Assembly (NCBI GenBank): GCA_964415675.1
Contig: CAYQBG010000002.1
Coordinates: 1-64,000 of the forward strand
DNA length: 64,000 nucleotides
Direction: 5' to 3'
Source of the DNA: UBA5336 sp964415675
Lineage (GTDB): Bacteria > Pseudomonadota > Alphaproteobacteria > Caulobacterales > Hyphomonadaceae
Shown here: positions 16,167 through 24,748 of the stretch, piece after piece
Position numbering within the stretch: position 1 is the first letter of the stretch
Layout of the letters: each line of letters begins with the position of its first letter
The notes under the pieces: model-generated
What the model was told of the DNA's origin: nothing
Databases searched by the model: none
The model's input: only the letters and a program-made list of their open reading frames with translations
Made by a program: the position numbers and the translations under genes

Positions 16167-18519
16167 TTCGCATTTCTCCGTCTTTGACAGTATCTGCGAC
16201 CGACCAGAGCGCCGGCACGATGAAAAGCGCCCCTACAAGCGACCCGAAGGCTCCCACCGAGACGAGAAGGCCAAACCAGCGCAAAGGAGGCGCTGAAGAC
16301 AGGCAAACCACGGCAAGCGCAACGCCCAGGGCAACGGCAGAGTAGAAGCAGGCGCGGGCGACCGTGGCGTAATTGCCGCGAAAGGCCGCGATCCCAATAT
16401 GACCATCAAGGCGTCTCTGACGGACCAGCGAAATCAGGTGAATGCCGAAATCGATACCCAGGCCGGTCGCGATAGCCGCGGTCATCGAGGTGGCCGGAGC
16501 GATATCAATCCTAAACATGCCCATTACGGCATAGACACTGACAACGCCGACCAGGACGGGCACCATCGCAAACAGGGCGTAATAGAGCGACCTGAACATG
16601 ATCGCCGTTGTTGCAAACACCAGCAGGACAGCAAGGCCAAGACCACGGAAATGATTCTCGGTCAGTTGGGTCATCCAACCATCGTTCACGGCAACGCGAC
16701 CGCTCAGATCGGCGGAGAGGCCGTTGCGCCGGCTCCAGTTCCCGGCCAGGCGCTCCAGTGATTCGACTGTTGGTAATGTCCGGGAATAACTATCAGTGGA
16801 AAGCTGAGCGCGGATCAGGGCGCGCGTATAGTCGAAATCGATTTCCTGCCTGAAGTCTTCAGGCGGCGCGGAGGCCTCATACAGGAACATGTACTGGCCG
16901 GGTGCGCGCTCGAGTGTTGGCAAGGCATCAACTGGCCCCCCTGTCAGCGCGCCATGCATGAGGGCGATATACTCGTCGATGCCGCTGACCTTGACCACCA
17001 GCGGAAGCTCCGAAATCGCCTTGCGCAAATCTCTGATTTCCGTAAGCGCGGCGGGCGACATCAGCCCGCCCGCCTCAGGCGCGGAGACGACGATATCGAG
17101 AAAGTTCACCCCGCCCAGGCGTTCGCCGATTTCTATGTCGGCGATCCGAACAGCATCATCCTTTGTGAAATAGCGTTTTCTCTCATAATCAAACTCCGCC
17201 TGTGCAGCGAACAGGCCCAGGAGCACCGTGAACCCCGCCACAGCCGCCAGGGCGAAACCGGGCCGGGCAAAAGCCGCAGTGGTGCAGCCTTCGACGAACC
17301 GGTCAATCCATCCGCCCTGAGCCGCATCTGATATCTTCCGGCAGGGCTTCAGGTCGGTCAGGACCAGTATGGCCGGCAGGGCCGTCAGGCTGAGCACCCA
17401 GGCCCCAGCAACACCCAGGGCAGCAAAGATGCCAAACTCGCTGATCGGTTTCATCGCTGCCCCGAATGAGAGGCCGATAAACGCCGCCACGGTGGTGATT
17501 GTGGTGAGGGTGACGGGCAGCCAGGCCCTTTCGAGAGCGTCGGCAACTGCGTCCCTCGCATCGAGCGCCGGATCGTCTTCTCGCGATTTCAGGTAATAGG
17601 CCGACAGATGGAGCGTGTCCGCCACCGCAATGGCCATGATGACCAGCGGAAGCGCTGTGGTGATCAGGTAATAATGGGCGCCCAGCCAGCCCATCACGCC
17701 TATCCCGATCCCGACTGATCCGATGATGACAACAATTGGGCCAACCAACCCAAGCGCGCGCCTTAGCGCGATAAACAGGATGATCAGAACGGTCAGTACT
17801 GCCGCGGGAACGAAGATCCGCGTGTCGCTGTCGACCATGTTCGCCAGGCGCGCATTCATCGTCGCAACGCCAGCCACATGCACGTCGAACAGTCCCCTGC
17901 CTTCCGCTTCGGCCAGGGTACGAATGGCGTTGACGACACCTACAGCGTGGTTTGGGTCCTCAACCGGGATGATGAGTGTGACCAGGCGTTCATCGCCGGA
18001 TGCCAGAAGCCCTGAAAGCATCGGCATCGCTTCAAACCGCTCGCGCGAACGCGCCGCCGCGTCGGCGTCGAGTGGCCCCGCCTTGATGATCGGATCGATA
18101 ATCAGGTCCCCATCCCTGCCGGTGATGGCATTCTGGCTGGCGAGACTGAGAACGTCATTTTTCTTCACGCCCTCGATCTGGCGTACGCCCTCATCAATCC
18201 GTCGCAGCGCTTGAAGTCTCTCGGGAGTGAAAACAGTTTCGCCCGCCGACACGGCCAGGCCGACAATCACAGGATCTTCAAGGCCGAAAACGTCGCGGGC
18301 GATGTCCCTGTTGATGGCGGCCGGATGGTCATCGGGCACGAAAGCATCGACTGAGGGATCTTTTTCCAAGCGCGAAATGCCGAGGGCGCATGCCACGATC
18401 AGAGCGATGGCGAGCAAGAGAACGCAAACGGGTCGCTGCAGGGAAAAGCCGAAGATCGTCGCCTTCAAACCTGCTGCCCCACTCCTGAAAACAGGTTTGA
18501 TCGTCTCGTCCCTTTGCAT
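16153..18519 (-). CDS. MMPL/RND-family transporter
   Basis: The protein has 788 residues. It shows two repeats of the RND half: one TM helix near residue 35, a large periplasmic loop with DPSVDAFVPDDHPA, then five TM helices, including a sterol-sensing-like block (VVIIGSVGIGIGVMGWLGAHY), and the same again in the C-terminal half (GLGIDFGIHLISLVRQRR). The length fits MMPL proteins rather than the ~1030-residue drug pumps. GGAGGG lies 8 bases before the ATG at 18519; an in-frame start at 18546 is less likely. It is the first gene of the operon with the LolA-like and beta-barrel genes. Likely role: export of a lipid or hydrophobic compound towards the outer membrane. Confidence 0.9.
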   Translation of the reverse strand: MQRDETIKPVFRSGAAGLKATIFGFSLQRPVCVLLLAIALIVACALGISRLEKDPSVDAFVPDDHPAAINRDIARDVFGLEDPVIVGLAVSAGETVFTPERLQALRRIDEGVRQIEGVKKNDVLSLASQNAITGRDGDLIIDPIIKAGPLDADAAARSRERFEAMPMLSGLLASGDERLVTLIIPVEDPNHAVGVVNAIRTLAEAEGRGLFDVHVAGVATMNARLANMVDSDTRIFVPAAVLTVLIILFIALRRALGLVGPIVVIIGSVGIGIGVMGWLGAHYYLITTALPLVIMAIAVADTLHLSAYYLKSREDDPALDARDAVADALERAWLPVTLTTITTVAAFIGLSFGAAMKPISEFGIFAALGVAGAWVLSLTALPAILVLTDLKPCRKISDAAQGGWIDRFVEGCTTAAFARPGFALAAVAGFTVLLGLFAAQAEFDYERKRYFTKDDAVRIADIEIGERLGGVNFLDIVVSAPEAGGLMSPAALTEIRDLRKAISELPLVVKVSGIDEYIALMHGALTGGPVDALPTLERAPGQYMFLYEASAPPEDFRQEIDFDYTRALIRAQLSTDSYSRTLPTVESLERLAGNWSRRNGLSADLSGRVAVNDGWMTQLTENHFRGLGLAVLLVFATTAIMFRSLYYALFAMVPVLVGVVSVYAVMGMFRIDIAPATSMTAAIATGLGIDFGIHLISLVRQRRLDGHIGIAAFRGNYATVARACFYSAVALGVALAVVCLSSAPPLRWFGLLVSVGAFGSLVGALFIVPALWSVADTVKDGEMRNANA

Positions 18520-18600
18520 TTCAACTTCCCTCCGCGCCATGCCCACCCAGCCGTGCTCAGTAGGTCTAACGGGAAAAGTGCCTGAAACCGGACAAGCCGT

Positions 18601-18636
18601 TGAAGAAAAAAGCCAGGCCCCCGCCGGTGCCTGGCT
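18601..18636 (-). terminator. Rho-independent terminator downstream of tspO
   Basis: AGCCAGGC (18611-18618) pairs with GCCTGGCT (18629-18636). Read on the minus strand the stem is followed by TTTTTTCTTC. It lies beyond the tspO stop and before the start of the MMPL operon on the same strand, so the two units are separated. Confidence 0.75.
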
Positions 18637-18683
18637 CTGCTTTTCTGCCGCAGCCCTTGCACCACAAAGGGATCAGCAAGGCG

Positions 18684-19162
18684 TCAGCCGGCGGTGGTGG
18701 CAAGCTTTATCCGCATCACACGCAAGTTCAGGACTGTCGCTACTGAGACCCGAACCGAATAGGGCAGATGAAGGGCAGCTGCCAGGGCATTGATCGGCCA
18801 GAACAGGGCCGCCACGCAGACAATGGAGAACCAAAGTGCGCCCAAATCGACCAGCGCCAGGTCCATGCGCCTGGCCCCGAAGAACAGCGCCGACCAGCCC
18901 ATAGTGATCAAAAGGCTCACCCCATAGGCCGCCAATGCTGGCCGGGCCGCGAGCCCGACCGCCTGCCAGACAAGGTATCCGGGTGCTACATTGGCTGTAA
19001 AAATCGCCATCCAGACCAGCGGAAACGCCCAGTTTGGAGGCGTCCAGCCCGGCTCTGTCAGGGCTTCGTGCCAGGCCCCGGTTTGAAAACCGCGCGGCTG
19101 CTGGCGGCGGCGAAATTTGCACTGGCGAAAATAGCCAGTGCCGTCCAGCTTATCACATCCAT
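18684..19162 (-). pseudogene. tspO: TspO/MBR-family membrane protein, frameshifted
   Basis: Two frames together encode a full-length TspO of about 158 residues. From the ATG at 19162 the first frame gives the N-terminal helix (MDVISWTALAIFASANFAAA) up to AVFKPG, then runs into a TGA. The neighbouring frame continues with AWHEALTEPGWTPPNWAFP, the TspO signature, and then LITMGWSALFFGARR and VSVATVLNLRVMRIK to a stop at 18684. One G is missing at the C-run 19076-19079. TspO binds porphyrins and acts in tetrapyrrole or stress control in alphaproteobacteria. It is either a recent pseudogene or a base-call error in a homopolymer. All other conserved parts look intact. Confidence 0.8.
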
Positions 19163-19219
19163 GCCAACATCACCTCTTCCTGACATCCAGCTGGGAGCCA
19201 GGGCTTGGTCCGGCCAAAT

Positions 19220-19546
19220 TCACCCCGCCATGCTCATTCGTCGCCATACATTGCGATCTCGCGGCCCGACGGGCTTGGCTGGCCGCTGGAGCGTCTCGCC
19301 CGCCAGCGCCGCCGCTTCGCCAAGCGCGGTTGCCGCCGCCAGTTTGATCGTATCACCCGCCAGCCCGACGCGGGCGCAGATTGTGTTGGCCATGCCGATG
19401 CAGATGAAATACTCGCTATGCCCGCAGCCGACCAGGGCTTGCACGCGGCTGCTGTAAAAGTACTGAATACCGCTCAGCAAAGATGCCGGGTGCGCCGGGT
19501 GCATGGGCCTGACCGGCCGGGGCGGCAAGACCCACCGGGTCGCCAT
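19220..19546 (-). CDS. Unrecognised ORF
   Basis: A 108-codon open frame whose second half (from about 19420 downward) has a GC-rich third position and a plausible alanine-rich helical protein (CARVGLAGDTIKLAAATALG). I do not recognise a family. There is no clear ribosome-binding site at the first ATG; an internal ATG gives about 57 residues. It lies between the broken tspO and the IS256 remnant in a decayed region, so it may be a gene fragment. No other feature was found between 19163 and 19581. Confidence 0.25.
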   Translation of the reverse strand: MATRWVLPPRPVRPMHPAHPASLLSGIQYFYSSRVQALVGCGHSEYFICIGMANTICARVGLAGDTIKLAAATALGEAAALAGETLQRPAKPVGPRDRNVWRRMSMAG

Positions 19547-19581
19547 GATGGCGCTACGCCCGGCCCCCTGGCGCTTGCGCC

Positions 19582-19737
19582 CAACTTCTGAATGATTCCG
19601 TCCTCATTCGCATTGTCGGCGCACTGCTGCACGAGCAGAACGACGAATGGACGCTCGCCCGGCGATACAGGTCACTGGAAAGTCTCGCCAGGAGCGTCGA
19701 TAACTCTGGTCTCAGTCTGGCAGGCGTGGGCAGCTGA
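19582..19737 (+). mobile_element. IS256-family transposase C-terminal remnant
   Basis: The plus-strand frame ending at a TGA at 19735-19737 reads DSVLIRIVGALLHEQNDEW then ARRYRSLESLA. This matches the conserved C-terminus of mutator-type (IS256) transposases, usually written RLVGAVLLEQNDEW followed by RRYMSLE. Only the last ~50 codons survive and no DDE residues are present. The remaining bases to 19974 hold nothing I can identify. Confidence 0.65.
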
Positions 19738-19974
19738 GCCTATGACTGCAGCCGACACGGCGCGCACGATTGATCCCGTCTGATCGGATGTTGCGCGTCC
19801 ATGCTGCTGGTGCACTTTATCTGCATTGTACGCCATTTGCCGGCAATTGTCGGGCCCCACGATACTCTGCGTCATCCTGTTCAAAAGACAACCACCTGTG
19901 TTTGCCGGAGCCTTGAGTTCACCGGGCATTCAGCTGCAGGTGGCTAGGGCGTTTTGCGAGGATCGAGGCAGGTC

Positions 19975-20409
19975 ATGCATCAGGAACCGGACGTATACAT
20001 GAAAGCGGAACTCGCCGAGGCGCTGGAAGGCGTCGTCCGGGCTGATGGCGTTGTGCGCCAGATCGAGGTTGAAACCTGCGAAGCGATCTATCGTCACCTG
20101 CTTAGCGTTTGCGAGTGTGGTAACGGCCCTCAGGTCGATGAGGGCGGCGGCGCGCCGGATCGCCTCGCGCGTTTGCCATTGCCTCTCAAGCGAAAACTCG
20201 TGCAGCTCTGCTGGCTGCTGGCCGAGAGTGATGGCGAGCTCCACCCGGCCGAGGAAGTGGCGATCTATGACCTCGCCGACCGCATCCGGCTTGACAGGAA
20301 AATTGTCGCTCAGACCCAGCCAGAGCTGCGCCTGCCGCGCCCCGGCGGCGCGCTCGGCAAGCCGGTTGACGATGCCCGGCTGTCAGAACGGCTTTCCGCC
20401 TGCGCCTGA
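19975..20409 (+). CDS. TerB-like (tellurite-resistance B fold) protein
   Basis: The protein has 144 residues with the ATG at 19975, which has AGGCAGG upstream; an upstream TTG at 19954 is possible. It is a helical TerB-like domain: VVRADGVVRQIEVETCEAIYR, LVQLCWLLAESDGELHPAEE and VAIYDLADRIRL. The acidic DG-E pattern repeated twice is typical of the family's metal-binding loops. Small TerB-like proteins are widespread in alphaproteobacteria without proven function. It is followed on the same strand by the rhomboid and zapE genes, possibly as one unit. Confidence 0.75.
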   Translation: MHQEPDVYMKAELAEALEGVVRADGVVRQIEVETCEAIYRHLLSVCECGNGPQVDEGGGAPDRLARLPLPLKRKLVQLCWLLAESDGELHPAEEVAIYDLADRIRLDRKIVAQTQPELRLPRPGGALGKPVDDARLSERLSACA

Positions 20410-20486
20410 GCACCGCGCCTGATGCTTGCCCGCCTGCGCCGTTTCCGGCAGGACTGCGCAAGACCAGATGCGGCAGGGCGTTTTGA

Positions 20487-21098
20487 ATGGAATATCTCAA
20501 CCAGTTTCCGATCACATCGGCGCTCATCGCGGCAAATATCGTTGCCAGCCTCATCGCCTTCGCTGTGCCGGATTTCTTTGAACAGAACCTGTTCCGCGTC
20601 GCGCCCATCCTGAAGAAGGGTGAATGGCACCGGGTGATCACCTCGGCTTTCCTGCATGTGAACAGCACGCATCTCCTGATGAACATGTTCGTGCTCTACA
20701 TGTTCGGCCCGATTCTTGAGAGCGTGCTCGGTGTCGGTGGTTATCTGCTGGTCTATTTCGCGTCACTGCTCGGGGCGAGTTTCTGGATGCTGGCCGACAA
20801 GCGCAGCGAGCCGGACTATAGCGCGGTTGGCGCGTCCGGGGCTGTATCCGGCGTTGTGCTCGCCTTCTGCCTGTTTCAGCCGTTCCGCATGCTTTACCTG
20901 TTTTTCCTGGTGCCGATGCCTGCTGTCGTATTCGGGATCGGCTATATTGCGCTCAGCTTCTGGCTGTCGCGGCGTGAAAGCACGATGATCGCTCATGGGG
21001 CCCATCTGGGGGGCGCGCTGGCCGGACTGGCCGCGACGCTCCTGGTCTATCCTGAAGTTATCGGGATTTTCGCCCGCCAGCTGACCGGGGCGGCTTGA
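20487..21098 (+). CDS. Rhomboid-family intramembrane serine protease
   Basis: The protein has 203 residues and six predicted TM helices. The catalytic Ser lies in VGASGAVSG, the catalytic His in IAHGAHLGGALAG, and the HxxxN loop in STHLLMNMFVLYMFG. The N-terminal WHRVITSAFLHVN segment is also typical. This is a compact bacterial rhomboid that cleaves single-span membrane proteins within the bilayer. The start is supported by conservation of the first helix; the ribosome site is weak. It ends 4 bases before zapE. Substrate unknown. Confidence 0.9.
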   Translation: MEYLNQFPITSALIAANIVASLIAFAVPDFFEQNLFRVAPILKKGEWHRVITSAFLHVNSTHLLMNMFVLYMFGPILESVLGVGGYLLVYFASLLGASFWMLADKRSEPDYSAVGASGAVSGVVLAFCLFQPFRMLYLFFLVPMPAVVFGIGYIALSFWLSRRESTMIAHGAHLGGALAGLAATLLVYPEVIGIFARQLTGAA

Positions 21099-21102
21099 TC
21101 CC

Positions 21103-22239
21103 ATGGGCGCCGTGAGCCAGACCTATGAGGCCCGCGTGGCTGCCGGCGAACTGACACGCGACAGTGAACAGGTCCGCGCAGCGGGCGTGCTGGATGGCGT
21201 CCTGGCCAATCTCGAACAGGTCGGCGGCGCACGCAGCTGGTTCTCGCGCAAGCGCGAAACGGTGACCGGAGCTTATCTGTGGGGCGGCGTGGGGCGCGGC
21301 AAGTCCATGCTGATGGACGTGTTCTTCGCTGCTGCCCCGGTGAAGGCCAGGCGGCGTGTCCATTTTCACGAATTCATGAACAGCGTGCATGACGATCTCG
21401 CTGCCTGGCGAGCGATGTCCGGGCGCGAGCGAAAGGCCTCGGGCTGGCAGGTGCGCGGGGCCGGCGATGACCCGATCCCGCCTGTGGCGAAAAAGGTGGC
21501 TGAATCGGCGCAGCTGCTCTGCTTCGACGAGTTCCAGGTCACCCAGATCGCCGATGCGATGATCCTGTCGCGCCTGTTCACCGACCTGTTTGATCGCGGA
21601 GTGACGGTGGTCGCGACATCTAACCGTCACCCCGATGCGCTTTACAAGAACGGCATCAACCGGGAGTTGTTCGTGCCATTCATTGCGCTTCTGAAAGAGC
21701 ATTGCGAAGTGCATGAGCTGGATTCGGCGCGCGATTTCAGGCTGGAACACCTGGTTGCGGACAATACCTGGCATTCGCCATTGGGCCCGGCGGCAGATGC
21801 GGCCATGGACAGGGCCTGGCAACGACTGACGCTCGGCGCCGAGCCGCAACGCTGCGTTCTCACCATCAAGGGCCGGAAACTCGAGATCGCGCACGAGGCG
21901 GCCGGTGTGGCGAGAATGAGCTTTGAGGAATTGTGTGCCCGCCCGCTCGGTTCGGCCGATTATCTGCGGTTGGCCTCCAGTTTCCACACTCTGATGATTG
22001 ACGAGATTCCCGCGCTAGGACCGGAAAAGCGTAATGAGGCGGCCCGGTTCGTCGCGCTGATTGATGCGCTCTATGAGGCAAAGGCGAAACTGATTGCGAG
22101 CGCAGCGGCCGAACCCGACGCGCTTTATACTGAAGGCGATGGGGCCTTCGAATTCCAGCGCACGGCGTCACGCCTTCATGAAATGCGCTCGCAGGCCTAT
22201 CTCGCCGCTGAACATGAAGTGGTCGATGAGACGGCGTGA
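21103..22239 (+). CDS. zapE: ZapE/AFG1-like ATPase
   Basis: The protein has 378 residues of the AFG1/LACE1 family. Walker A is GGVGRGKSMLMD, Walker B is LLCFDEFQV followed by TQIADAMIL, and sensor regions TVVATSNRHPDALYKNGINR and ALGPEKRNEAARFVALIDALY are conserved. The length fits bacterial ZapE. In E. coli ZapE associates with the Z-ring and supports division under stress; mitochondrial homologues act in respiratory-complex quality control. It follows the rhomboid gene closely and is convergent with rpmE, with a shared terminator hairpin between. Confidence 0.93.
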   Translation: MGAVSQTYEARVAAGELTRDSEQVRAAGVLDGVLANLEQVGGARSWFSRKRETVTGAYLWGGVGRGKSMLMDVFFAAAPVKARRRVHFHEFMNSVHDDLAAWRAMSGRERKASGWQVRGAGDDPIPPVAKKVAESAQLLCFDEFQVTQIADAMILSRLFTDLFDRGVTVVATSNRHPDALYKNGINRELFVPFIALLKEHCEVHELDSARDFRLEHLVADNTWHSPLGPAADAAMDRAWQRLTLGAEPQRCVLTIKGRKLEIAHEAAGVARMSFEELCARPLGSADYLRLASSFHTLMIDEIPALGPEKRNEAARFVALIDALYEAKAKLIASAAAEPDALYTEGDGAFEFQRTASRLHEMRSQAYLAAEHEVVDETA

Positions 22240-22252
22240 GCGGACAAGAAAA

Positions 22253-22279
22253 AGCCCCGCTGGCACAACCGGCGGGGCT
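22253..22279 (-). terminator. Terminator between zapE and rpmE
   Basis: AGCCCCGC (22253-22260) pairs with GCGGGGCT (22272-22279). On the minus strand the stem is followed by TTTTTCTTG, giving a good intrinsic terminator for rpmE. It could also stop zapE transcripts from the other side, although the U-run is weaker there. Confidence 0.75.
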
Positions 22280-22303
22280 CTCTCAAGGCGATTGGCACAA
22301 GGT

Positions 22304-22519
22304 CTACATGAAGCCCTTGAACTTGTCCTTGAACCTGGACACACGGCCGCGTTCGGACACACGCGCATTGCCGCCGGTCCAGGCCGGATGCGTGGTCGGG
22401 TCGATATCGAGCACGAGTCGGTCGCCCTCGCTGCCATAGGTGGTGCGGGTCTGGTATTCGGTTCCATCATTCATCACCACGGTGATGAAATGATAATCGG
22501 GATGTCCTTCGGATTTCAT
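22304..22519 (-). CDS. rpmE: 50S ribosomal protein L31
   Basis: The protein has 71 residues. HPDYHFITVVMNDGTEY, LVLDIDPTTHPAWTGG and SRFKDKFKGFM are diagnostic for bL31. The zinc-binding Cys residues of type A L31 are absent, as is usual in alphaproteobacteria. It is a single-gene unit with its own terminator, convergent with zapE. Confidence 0.96.
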   Translation of the reverse strand: MKSEGHPDYHFITVVMNDGTEYQTRTTYGSEGDRLVLDIDPTTHPAWTGGNARVSERGRVSRFKDKFKGFM

Positions 22520-22618
22520 CGTCGGATCTCGGCTTTCAATCGGTTACGCAGGCGGCGCCCATGCGCCGTCTCACGGCAAATTTCGAAACCGCGCGTATAC
22601 CCCCGGCGGCAGGCGGGA

Positions 22619-23164
22619 TCAAGGCCCGCCTGTGGGAAATTCGGGCGGTGCGGCATTCTCCAGCGCGTCAGTCAGTAACTGCACACCGTCCGGCGTCAAT
22701 TGTCCGCGCAGGTGGAGCGTGATCTCGCCGCCGGAGATGACGAAAGTCTCCGGCACACCGGTATGGCCAAATTCCAGCGCGCCCTGCCCGCTTGGATCCA
22801 TGGCGATCACGTCGAACGGGTTGCCATGGCGCGCAAGAAACTCGCGGGCATTGGCTTCGCTGTCATCGAACACGACACCATAAAGCCGGCCCGGATAGCG
22901 CTCTGACAGGGCCATCAGAAGCGGATGTTCGGACAGGCATGGCGCACACCAGCTTGCCCAGAAATTGACGATCACGGGCGCCTCGCCGCCCACGGTGTCG
23001 AACCGCACCGGCTCACCGGCGCCAAGGCGCTCCAGTTCAATCGCCGGCGCTGCCCGGCTGACGCGTTCAAAGCTCGGCTTGGTGCCGTCGAACAGCTGGA
23101 CAAGTCCGAGCCCGGCAAACAGGATCAGCGCGACAAAGGGCAAACCGTAGACCAGGCGTCTCAT
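22619..23164 (-). CDS. ccmG: Cytochrome c biogenesis thioredoxin CcmG/DsbE
   Basis: The protein has 181 residues. One N-terminal TM anchor (YGLPFVALILFAGLGLVQLF) is followed by a periplasmic thioredoxin fold with FWASWCAPC as redox centre and the cis-Pro loop GVPETFVI. It reduces apocytochrome c or its chaperone before haem ligation. It is the last gene of the ccm cluster and overlaps ccmD by 4 bases. Family membership is clear from the acidic-residue and GVPE pattern as well as the context. Confidence 0.95.
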   Translation of the reverse strand: MRRLVYGLPFVALILFAGLGLVQLFDGTKPSFERVSRAAPAIELERLGAGEPVRFDTVGGEAPVIVNFWASWCAPCLSEHPLLMALSERYPGRLYGVVFDDSEANAREFLARHGNPFDVIAMDPSGQGALEFGHTGVPETFVISGGEITLHLRGQLTPDGVQLLTDALENAAPPEFPTGGP

Positions 23165-23322
23165 CCGTCCGCCTCCCGTTCTTCGCTCTGCAGGCGATCC
23201 AGGCGCCGATGCGCCTCGCGCGCTCGCAGGCTGACCATCGCCACAAGCGCGCCGATCACCAGCGCCGCGAGCCCGTATGCGGCCCAGATATAGGGCCCGG
23301 TATGATCGAAATGCGGCATCAT
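23161..23322 (-). CDS. ccmD: Haem exporter protein D
   Basis: The protein has 53 residues: a conserved start with HFDHTGPYIWAAYGLAALVI, one TM helix and a charged C-terminal tail. Those features and the position between ccmC and ccmG identify CcmD, the small subunit that releases holo-CcmE from the CcmABC complex. Two adjacent ATGs (23322, 23319) are possible starts. Confidence 0.92.
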   Translation of the reverse strand: MMPHFDHTGPYIWAAYGLAALVIGALVAMVSLRAREAHRRLDRLQSEEREADG

Positions 23323-23333
23323 ATCGCGGCGGT

Positions 23334-24065
23334 CTACTCGACTGTTCGTTTCAGGAGAAGGGCATTTGCGCGCCGGTTCATGATGTCGGTCCGCATGGCG
23401 GTGAAAGTCAGGGCGACCAATAACAGCGCATGGCCGAGCGCGCCGAGGAGTAGCGGGACGAGATATTCGGCCGGCATGGCCGGGCCGCCGGCGCGGATCA
23501 CGCTGGGACCCTGATGCAGGCTGGCCCAGATGTCGACCGAGAATTTGATGATCGGCACATTCAGCGCACCGACCATGGCAATTATGGCGCCGGCGCGGGC
23601 CGCTTTCTGGCGGGTGTCCATCGCTGCGCGCAGAGCCATGTATCCGAGATAAAGAAAGAACAGGACCAGCACCGAAACCATGCGGGCATCGTCCCATTGC
23701 CACCAGGTGCCCCAGGTCGGCTTGCCCCAGATGGCGCCGGTCGCCAGGCACAGCGCGGTATAGGCCGCACCCACCGGCGCCAGCGCCTTGGCCGCCGTAT
23801 CGGCCAGCTCATGGCGCCAGATGAACCAGATGAAGCTCGCCACGGCCATGCCCGCATAACTTCCCATGGCCAGCCAGGCGGCAGGCACATGGATGAACAT
23901 GATCCGCGCGCTGTCGCCCTGGTACATTTCAGGCGAGACGACAAACAGCGCCTGCCAGATGGAATAGGCGATCAGGGCGCCCGCTCCGATATAAAACCAG
24001 GGCGTCACCGACTTTGAAAAGGCCATGAACCGATGCGGGTTGGCGAAATAAGATAGCGTGGGCAT
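23334..24065 (-). CDS. ccmC: Haem exporter protein C
   Basis: The protein has 243 residues and six TM helices. It carries the haem-handling WWD domain (GKPTWGTWWQWDDARM) and flanking His residues (FIHVPAAW, LHQGPS). CcmC loads haem on CcmE. The ATG at 24065 gives the usual N-terminus; the open frame extends farther upstream but into ccmB. It lies 14 bases after ccmB. No ccmE was seen in the window, so it must be elsewhere. Confidence 0.95.
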   Translation of the reverse strand: MPTLSYFANPHRFMAFSKSVTPWFYIGAGALIAYSIWQALFVVSPEMYQGDSARIMFIHVPAAWLAMGSYAGMAVASFIWFIWRHELADTAAKALAPVGAAYTALCLATGAIWGKPTWGTWWQWDDARMVSVLVLFFLYLGYMALRAAMDTRQKAARAGAIIAMVGALNVPIIKFSVDIWASLHQGPSVIRAGGPAMPAEYLVPLLLGALGHALLLVALTFTAMRTDIMNRRANALLLKRTVE

Positions 24066-24079
24066 GAGGGCTATATAAC

Positions 24080-24748
24080 TCAGTCGGCAGCAAGACGCAG
24101 CGCCGCAGCCATCGCGAAGGGCGCAATGCCGCAGGCAAACAGGCTGGAGGCGGCAAGGAACAGGGCTTCCGGCGGCAGGCTGGCCGCGCCGGCCTCCAGT
24201 GTCATCGCACCGAATATGGCGGTTGGGACATAGAGCGGGAGGGCAATGAGCGCGATCAGCAACCCGCCGCGCCGGACGCTGGCCGTCAGGGCTGCACCCA
24301 GCCCGCCCCACATGAAAAAGGCGATGCCGCCAATGAGATAGGTGGCGGCCGCGGGCAGGAGTTCGGCGGGCGGCAGTTGCAGCATCAGCCCGAGCAGCGG
24401 CGTGATCAGTGCCAGCGGCAGGCCAGCGGCGAGCCAGTGCGCCATCGTCTTGGCCGCCGCGATCGCGGCCAGGGGGGCATCGGCCTGTAGCCAGAGATCC
24501 AGCGTGCCGTCTTCAAGGTCGGACTGGAAGATCCGCTCCATCGTGACCAGCGAAGACAATGCCAGGGCCACCCAGAGTATGCCCCCACCGATCGCGCTCA
24601 GTTGATCGGGCTGCGACCCGATCCCGAAAGGCACGAGCATAGCTGCGCCGGCGAAGAAACCTACAGGAAGAAGCGCTCCGGCGCCGCCCGCCCAGGCCTC
24701 CGACAGCGCCTGCCGGAAGGCGGCGGCGATGGGTGCAGGAGCGATCAT
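24080..24748 (-). CDS. ccmB: Haem exporter protein B
   Basis: The protein has 222 residues and six TM helices. LEDGTLDLWLQADAP and the hydrophobic helices with MERIFQSD match CcmB, the permease partner of the CcmA ATPase. Its ATG overlaps the stop of the preceding 65-residue gene (TAATG), so translation is coupled. The start agrees with the family's N-terminus. Confidence 0.94.
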   Translation of the reverse strand: MIAPAPIAAAFRQALSEAWAGGAGALLPVGFFAGAAMLVPFGIGSQPDQLSAIGGGILWVALALSSLVTMERIFQSDLEDGTLDLWLQADAPLAAIAAAKTMAHWLAAGLPLALITPLLGLMLQLPPAELLPAAATYLIGGIAFFMWGGLGAALTASVRRGGLLIALIALPLYVPTAIFGAMTLEAGAASLPPEALFLAASSLFACGIAPFAMAAALRLAAD

